A stretch of 64,000 nt of DNA from Hymenobacter sp. BT559 (GTDB lineage: Bacteria; Bacteroidota; Bacteroidia; Cytophagales; Hymenobacteraceae): positions 124,001-188,000 of the forward strand of contig NZ_JAGETY010000007.1 of the NCBI RefSeq assembly GCF_017571525.1, written 5' to 3'. Both the position numbers and the translations under genes were made by a program. Position 1 is the first letter of the stretch. Each line of letters begins with the position of its first letter. This document shows positions 60,524 through 64,000 of this stretch, in pieces. The notes beneath the pieces are model-generated. The model worked only from the letters and a program-made list of their open reading frames with translations. It had not been told where the DNA came from and did no database searches.

Positions 60524-61351
60524 TTACTGGATTTTGTAGGTAACGGGCACGGTAAACGAAACTTTTACCGAGCGGCCGTTCTGCTTACCAGGGATAAACT
60601 TCGGCAGGGCTTTGATAGAACGGATGGTTTCGGCGTCAATCGTGCTGCTAATGCCTTTCACGATTTTCACATCCGAGATATCACCGTTTTCATCAACCGT
60701 GAAGCTAGCGAATACCTTACCTTCTACTTGGTTGCGCAGGTCAACGGCGGGGTAGCGCACGTTTTTCTGAATGGCCGATACGATGGCGCCCATGCCACCT
60801 CCACCAGGGAGGGAAGGCATCTGCTCTACGTAGGTGTAGACTTTGTTGGTTTCTACTACTTCTTCTACCGGCTTGGTGCCTTCGCCGCTCAGGTCGCTCA
60901 GGTCAGGGCTATCCGTGTTGCCTTTTACGGTCACGGTAGCTACCGTCTTATCCTTCAGCTCTTCCTGGTCGGGCACCTCTTCCTTCTTCACTTCCTCGTC
61001 CTTCTTAACTACGGGCGGCGTGAATTTCACCGTTGTGAGCTTGGGGGGCGGGGGTGGGGGCGCCTCAGGGGGCGGCGGAGGGGGCGGGGGCTTGGTCTCG
61101 TCCAGAGGCGGCGCGTCCATGAGCACGTTCTCCTTCAGGTTCAGCACCTCCTTGGGCTTGCGGTCTTCCAGCATTTTGGCAATGGCCGGAATGAACACCA
61201 GCAACGCCAGCAAAGCAGCCCCGATGATGAGGGCCCGCGTGACATTGCGCCCGTAGATGCGCCGCAGCTCGAAGGCTCCGTAGGCTTTGTTGCGACCCTC
61301 GAATACGATGTCGTTCAAGCTAGCATTAGCTAGCTGCACATTGTCCATCAT
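60524..61351 (-). CDS. TonB energy transducer (first copy)
   Basis: The 275-residue protein has the Bacteroidota TonB start (LNDIVFEGRNKAYGAFELR), a membrane helix (about 36-54), a Pro/Lys-rich linker with a long Pro run (about 83-101), and a C-terminal domain (AIQKNVRYPAVDLRNQVEG ... VPVTYKIQ). The gene start overlaps the exbD stop by four bases (61348-61351), so the two are coupled. It sits just downstream of exbB/exbD. Confidence 0.93.
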   Translation of the reverse strand: MMDNVQLANASLNDIVFEGRNKAYGAFELRRIYGRNVTRALIIGAALLALLVFIPAIAKMLEDRKPKEVLNLKENVLMDAPPLDETKPPPPPPPPEAPPPPPPKLTTVKFTPPVVKKDEEVKKEEVPDQEELKDKTVATVTVKGNTDSPDLSDLSGEGTKPVEEVVETNKVYTYVEQMPSLPGGGGMGAIVSAIQKNVRYPAVDLRNQVEGKVFASFTVDENGDISDVKIVKGISSTIDAETIRSIKALPKFIPGKQNGRSVKVSFTVPVTYKIQ

Positions 61352-61905
61352 AGCAGGTTCTGTTTTTTAATGAGGTCCACGTCTTTCTTCGGGATGTCAA
61401 TCAACGCGTACTTTTTCTGGTCGGTGATGTTCATCTCGTCCAAGATGTCTACCATGTTCTTGTACTTGGACTCTTTGCCTTCGTAGACATAGGGCTCAAT
61501 CAGAATGATAGGCTCGGGCTGCTGCTTCTGGCGCTCCAGCAGCACCTTACGGATGCCGTTGGCCGAGAAGTCGGTTACTTTTACCTCGGGTACGGGCACA
61601 CTCTTGTCGGAGGGCTCGTTGAGGCCAAAGTAGTAGAAAACCTTGTCGTCAGGAGCCAGAATAACGGTCATTGCCTGGGAGGCTTTGATTTTAGTCTGTT
61701 CTTCGGGCTTAGGGTTTTTGTCCTTCACCGGCATCGTGAGCTGCATCACGTTGGGCTTGGCGAAGGTGGTGGTGAGCATGAAGAAGGTCAGCAGTAGGAA
61801 GGCCAAGTCCACCATGGGCGTCATGTCGATTTTGGTCGACATTTTTTTCGCCCGTTTCTTGCCTCCCTTGCCGGAGTCGCCGCCTTTTTGTTGGATTTCT
61901 GCCAT
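61348..61905 (-). CDS. exbD: ExbD biopolymer transport protein (second copy)
   Basis: ExbD forms the proton-translocating complex with ExbB. The 185-residue protein has a basic N-terminus, a single membrane helix after IDMTPMVDLAFLLLTFFML, including the proton-path Asp in the MVDLAFLL motif, and a periplasmic domain (about 65-185). It ends four bases into the tonB gene and is 12 bp after the other exbD. Confidence 0.94.
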   Translation of the reverse strand: MAEIQQKGGDSGKGGKKRAKKMSTKIDMTPMVDLAFLLLTFFMLTTTFAKPNVMQLTMPVKDKNPKPEEQTKIKASQAMTVILAPDDKVFYYFGLNEPSDKSVPVPEVKVTDFSANGIRKVLLERQKQQPEPIILIEPYVYEGKESKYKNMVDILDEMNITDQKKYALIDIPKKDVDLIKKQNLL

Positions 61906-61917
61906 GATTCAAAAAGG

Positions 61918-62547
61918 TTATTTAACAAATGAGGGCTTCATTTCGAGGCTCGTCAGCAGGTTGAAGCGGTTAATGTCTTTTTCCTGCAGCTCTTTGATAA
62001 CCGTTTGTACGGTCTTCACATCGGCGTCACCATCCCCTTTTATTACGAGGAAGGTCGGCTTTTTGAAGAGGGCAGCGTTGGCCTTACGAGCTTCAATAAC
62101 CCAGTCAATCATTTGGTTATTGAGCGAATCGTAAGGAATACCTGGTAGGCCCTTGTTCAGCGCTTTGCGCTGCTCGGTGTCCTTATCGAGGTAGCTACCT
62201 AGCTGCGTAATCGGCACCCCAAAGTTTGGGAGCAGCGAAAACTGCTTTACTTGGGCTGGGGTGAAGTTGACACCATACTTAGCGCCAACGGCTTTGAGGG
62301 CAGCTTCTTTGACAGGAGCCTTGTCGTAGCCGAAGAATACGCGCTTGTTAGCATCAATCGTAAGCGTTAGGATGTCGCTATCAGGAGCCTGGAGGTCCGA
62401 CGTCGAAGACGGCGGGTCTACTACCACAGCTTCATCGGGGCGAAACTGCGTGGTCAACATAAAGAATGTTACCAGCAGAAACGCCAGGTCCACCATCGGC
62501 GTCATGTCGAGCGACGGCGAGGTGCGGTGCGGTTTTACTTTAGGCAT
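61918..62547 (-). CDS. exbD: ExbD biopolymer transport protein (first copy)
   Basis: The 209-residue protein starts MPKVKPHRTSPSLDMTPMVDLAFLL, with the same membrane helix and conserved Asp as the second ExbD. The periplasmic domain differs and is longer. It lies 193 bp after exbB, beyond a terminator-like hairpin. Two ExbD copies are usual in this Bacteroidota cluster and may form a mixed complex. Confidence 0.94.
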   Translation of the reverse strand: MPKVKPHRTSPSLDMTPMVDLAFLLVTFFMLTTQFRPDEAVVVDPPSSTSDLQAPDSDILTLTIDANKRVFFGYDKAPVKEAALKAVGAKYGVNFTPAQVKQFSLLPNFGVPITQLGSYLDKDTEQRKALNKGLPGIPYDSLNNQMIDWVIEARKANAALFKKPTFLVIKGDGDADVKTVQTVIKELQEKDINRFNLLTSLEMKPSFVK

Positions 62548-62680
62548 TGCCGGGAGAAGTTAAAATGACTGGACGGGTCAAGGTGCAGGGGCTAGGGGGT
62601 GGTACCATCAGCGGGCCGCCGTGGCGGGAGCCACTCAAGGGTACTGATGCCGACTCGAAGCTAATTGCACACGTAACCCA

Positions 62681-62727
62681 GAAAAAAGTTGGGGCGGGGA
62701 CGGCAAAACGCCTCCGCCCCTCTTTTC
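62681..62727 (-). terminator. terminator after exbB
   Basis: On the minus strand, a GGGGCGG-based stem with small mismatches and a loop rich in T, followed by ACTTTTTTC. It lies 14 bp after the exbB stop and 134 bp before the exbD start. It would reduce exbD/tonB transcription relative to exbB. Confidence 0.65.
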
Positions 62728-62740
62728 GTGCCAGCAGCTA

Positions 62741-63625
62741 CTACGACTCCTGACCTGCGTTGCCGTGCTGGGCAGCGAAGGTCTGAATGATGCTGAAGCC
62801 AGCCTCGTCGATGCTGTAAGTCAGCTCGTCAATCTTGCTGGTGAAGAAGTTGTAGGCAACGATGGCCAGGGCCGACGTACCGATACCAAGAGCTGTGTTG
62901 ATAAGAGCTTCCGAAATACCGGTTGCCAGCGCCGTAGCGTCGGGGTTACCAGCCTGAGCAAGAGCCGAGAAGGCCTTAATCATGCCGAATACCGTGCCGA
63001 GCAGACCGGTCAGCGTGGCGATAGACGCGATGGTCGAGATGATAACCAGGTTCTTCTCCAGCATCGGCAGCTCCAGGGCGGTGCTTTCTTCGATTTCTTT
63101 CTGGATAGCCAGCACGCGCTGGTCGGTGTTCATACCGGTTTCGCGGCCCATTTCCTGGTATTTCTTCAGGCCGGCGCGTACTACGTTGGCTACCGAGCCT
63201 TTCTGCTGGTCGCAGAGGGCAATGGCGCCGTTGATATCGTTGGTGTTCAGCTTTTGGCGCACGCCACGTACAAACGACTCAATGCTCTTGCTGCCTTTGG
63301 CTTTCGAGATAGTGAGGGCACGCTCGATAGAGAAGGTGATAACGCACAGTAGCATGGTCATCAGGGCCGGTACGATTACGCCACCCTTATACACAATGCC
63401 GAGGTAGTCACCAGGCTTGGGGTTGTTTTCGGGGTTGTTGCCCAGGAAGTGGTCCGGAGCACCTAGTACAAACTTGTAGATAAGCAAGCTGATAATGAAG
63501 CCGAGAACGATAACCAATACCGCAAACAGCGAAGCTCCACCGCTGCTTTTAGCGGCGGGGGCGGCTTTGGGGGCGGCCGGCGCAGCGGGGCGGGCGCTCG
63601 GGTTTACTGCATTTTTCTGTTCCAT
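62741..63625 (-). CDS. exbB: ExbB/MotA/TolQ proton channel protein
   Basis: ExbB forms the pentameric proton channel of the TonB system. The 294-residue protein has an Ala/Pro-rich N-terminus, a first helix (LFAVLVIVLGFIISLLIYKF, about 34-52), a second near 80-98, and two C-terminal helices with the conserved LTGLLGTVFGMIKAF (about 208-222) and the TALATGISEALINTALG region (about 235-251). Begins the exbB-exbD-exbD-tonB cluster. Confidence 0.95.
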   Translation of the reverse strand: MEQKNAVNPSARPAAPAAPKAAPAAKSSGGASLFAVLVIVLGFIISLLIYKFVLGAPDHFLGNNPENNPKPGDYLGIVYKGGVIVPALMTMLLCVITFSIERALTISKAKGSKSIESFVRGVRQKLNTNDINGAIALCDQQKGSVANVVRAGLKKYQEMGRETGMNTDQRVLAIQKEIEESTALELPMLEKNLVIISTIASIATLTGLLGTVFGMIKAFSALAQAGNPDATALATGISEALINTALGIGTSALAIVAYNFFTSKIDELTYSIDEAGFSIIQTFAAQHGNAGQES

Positions 63626-64000
63626 GTGTCCGGTAAGTGTAGGAGGTGGGGGGTTGGTTGAGGGGGTAAAAAAGAAGGCGATACAAAAGTGCCTGTTGCT
63701 AGAATAGCCCTAGCGACAACAGGGCAAACAGGTGTTTCGGGGCCGAATCTACGCCGAAGCCGGTAAAATCCGGACTCTAGAAAGTTTTTTTTGGATGAGC
63801 TCGGCAAAAAATAACTTGGAAACCAGAGGCTGCTTGTAGCTGAATCGTGGGTGAATTTCCAACGCAGAGCCGACTGATATGGTTGGCCTTCTAGAGGCGA
63901 AAAAATTAGCGCCGAACCGATTTAGCAAATGCCAGTATCGACTTACTCAATCGATTATGTTGATTACGCTGGCGCTTGTCTAAGCCTCGGTCTGCTTAGC
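63626..64000. other. intergenic region upstream of exbB
   Basis: 375 bases without a gene I can support. On the minus strand a CACTTTTG at 63684-63691 is one mismatch from a TAnnTTTG box and may be the exbB promoter, with a leader of about 55 bases. An imperfect hairpin with CCTGTTG/CAACAGG arms lies around 63692-63724. The rest is AT-richer than the average and shows nothing recognised. An open frame begins at 63929 on the plus strand but cannot be judged at this length. Confidence 0.5.

Noticed and set aside
60521..61333. 270-codon plus-strand frame opposite tonB
   Set aside because: Antisense to tonB; contains a Gly/Arg run from the opposite Pro run.
63929..64000. Open plus-strand frame from ATG 63929 to the window edge (24 codons)
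   Set aside because: Too short to judge, no promoter box recognised, codon choice not typical; left as undetermined.
1..64000. tRNA, rRNA, CRISPR arrays, prophage or insertion sequence
   Set aside because: No cloverleaf, rRNA block, regularly spaced repeats, integrase or transposase was recognised on either strand.

Overview
The window looks like chromosomal DNA from a high-GC member of the Bacteroidota, most likely Hymenobacter or a close relative (inference from content; no search was run). Reasons: Bacteroidota -7 promoter boxes of the form TAnnTTTG before several genes, almost no Shine-Dalgarno sequences, the gene set CBS / nadK / PorG-like barrels / uppS / bamA / two Skp-OmpH genes, a TonB-ExbB-ExbD-ExbD cluster with the Bacteroidota-type TonB N-terminus, and high GC with frequent CTAG. 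I see no rRNA, tRNA, CRISPR array, phage or transposase gene.

Region 1 (1-10041, minus strand) is the least ordinary part. It is a probable operon, listed here in transcription order: a lipoprotein with a vWA-like metal-site motif, a three-helix membrane protein, a tubulin/FtsZ-like GTPase, a 1186-residue actin/Hsp70-fold protein (SrfB-like layout), a membrane-anchored protein with a long Pro/Ala linker, and a MotA/TolQ/ExbB-like channel protein with a long helical tail that runs off the left edge. A tubulin-fold protein, an actin-fold protein and a proton-channel-like protein in one operon suggest an uncharacterised envelope machine. Two long hairpin elements sit inside the operon.

Region 2 (10172-20757, mostly minus) holds a SNF2 helicase, a LolC/E-type permease, a methyltransferase, rbfA, a plus-strand membrane protein, tatC, glyA and a PPP-type phosphatase. 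Region 3 (20852-25731) has two small disordered proteins and then plus-strand rsmI, lnt, an inositol-phosphatase family gene, a small Cys-rich membrane protein and a small hypothetical. Region 4 (25921-32537, minus) has a radical SAM/SPASM enzyme, a thioredoxin-fold lipoprotein-like exported protein that has lost its first active-site Cys, radA and a GAF-GAF sigma-54 activator. The activator is divergent from region 5 (32725-37440, plus): TolC, UspA, EmrA/HlyD and EmrB/DHA2, a tripartite efflux operon.

Region 6 (37574-41230, minus) holds a lipoprotein, an M61-like protease and pdxJ. Region 7 (41376-56351, plus) holds a membrane protein, a YqeY-like gene, cvpA-like, pabA/trpG-like, an alpha/beta hydrolase, then the conserved envelope-biogenesis run CBS - POTRA barrel - nadK - two PorG-like barrels - uppS - bamA - two OmpH/Skp genes, and an RluD-type pseudouridine synthase. 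Region 8 (56406-63625, minus) is the energy-transduction cluster exbB, exbD, exbD, tonB, tonB, a small membrane protein, a PstS-like lipoprotein and a TPR protein. The last 375 bases hold only the exbB leader and no gene I can support.
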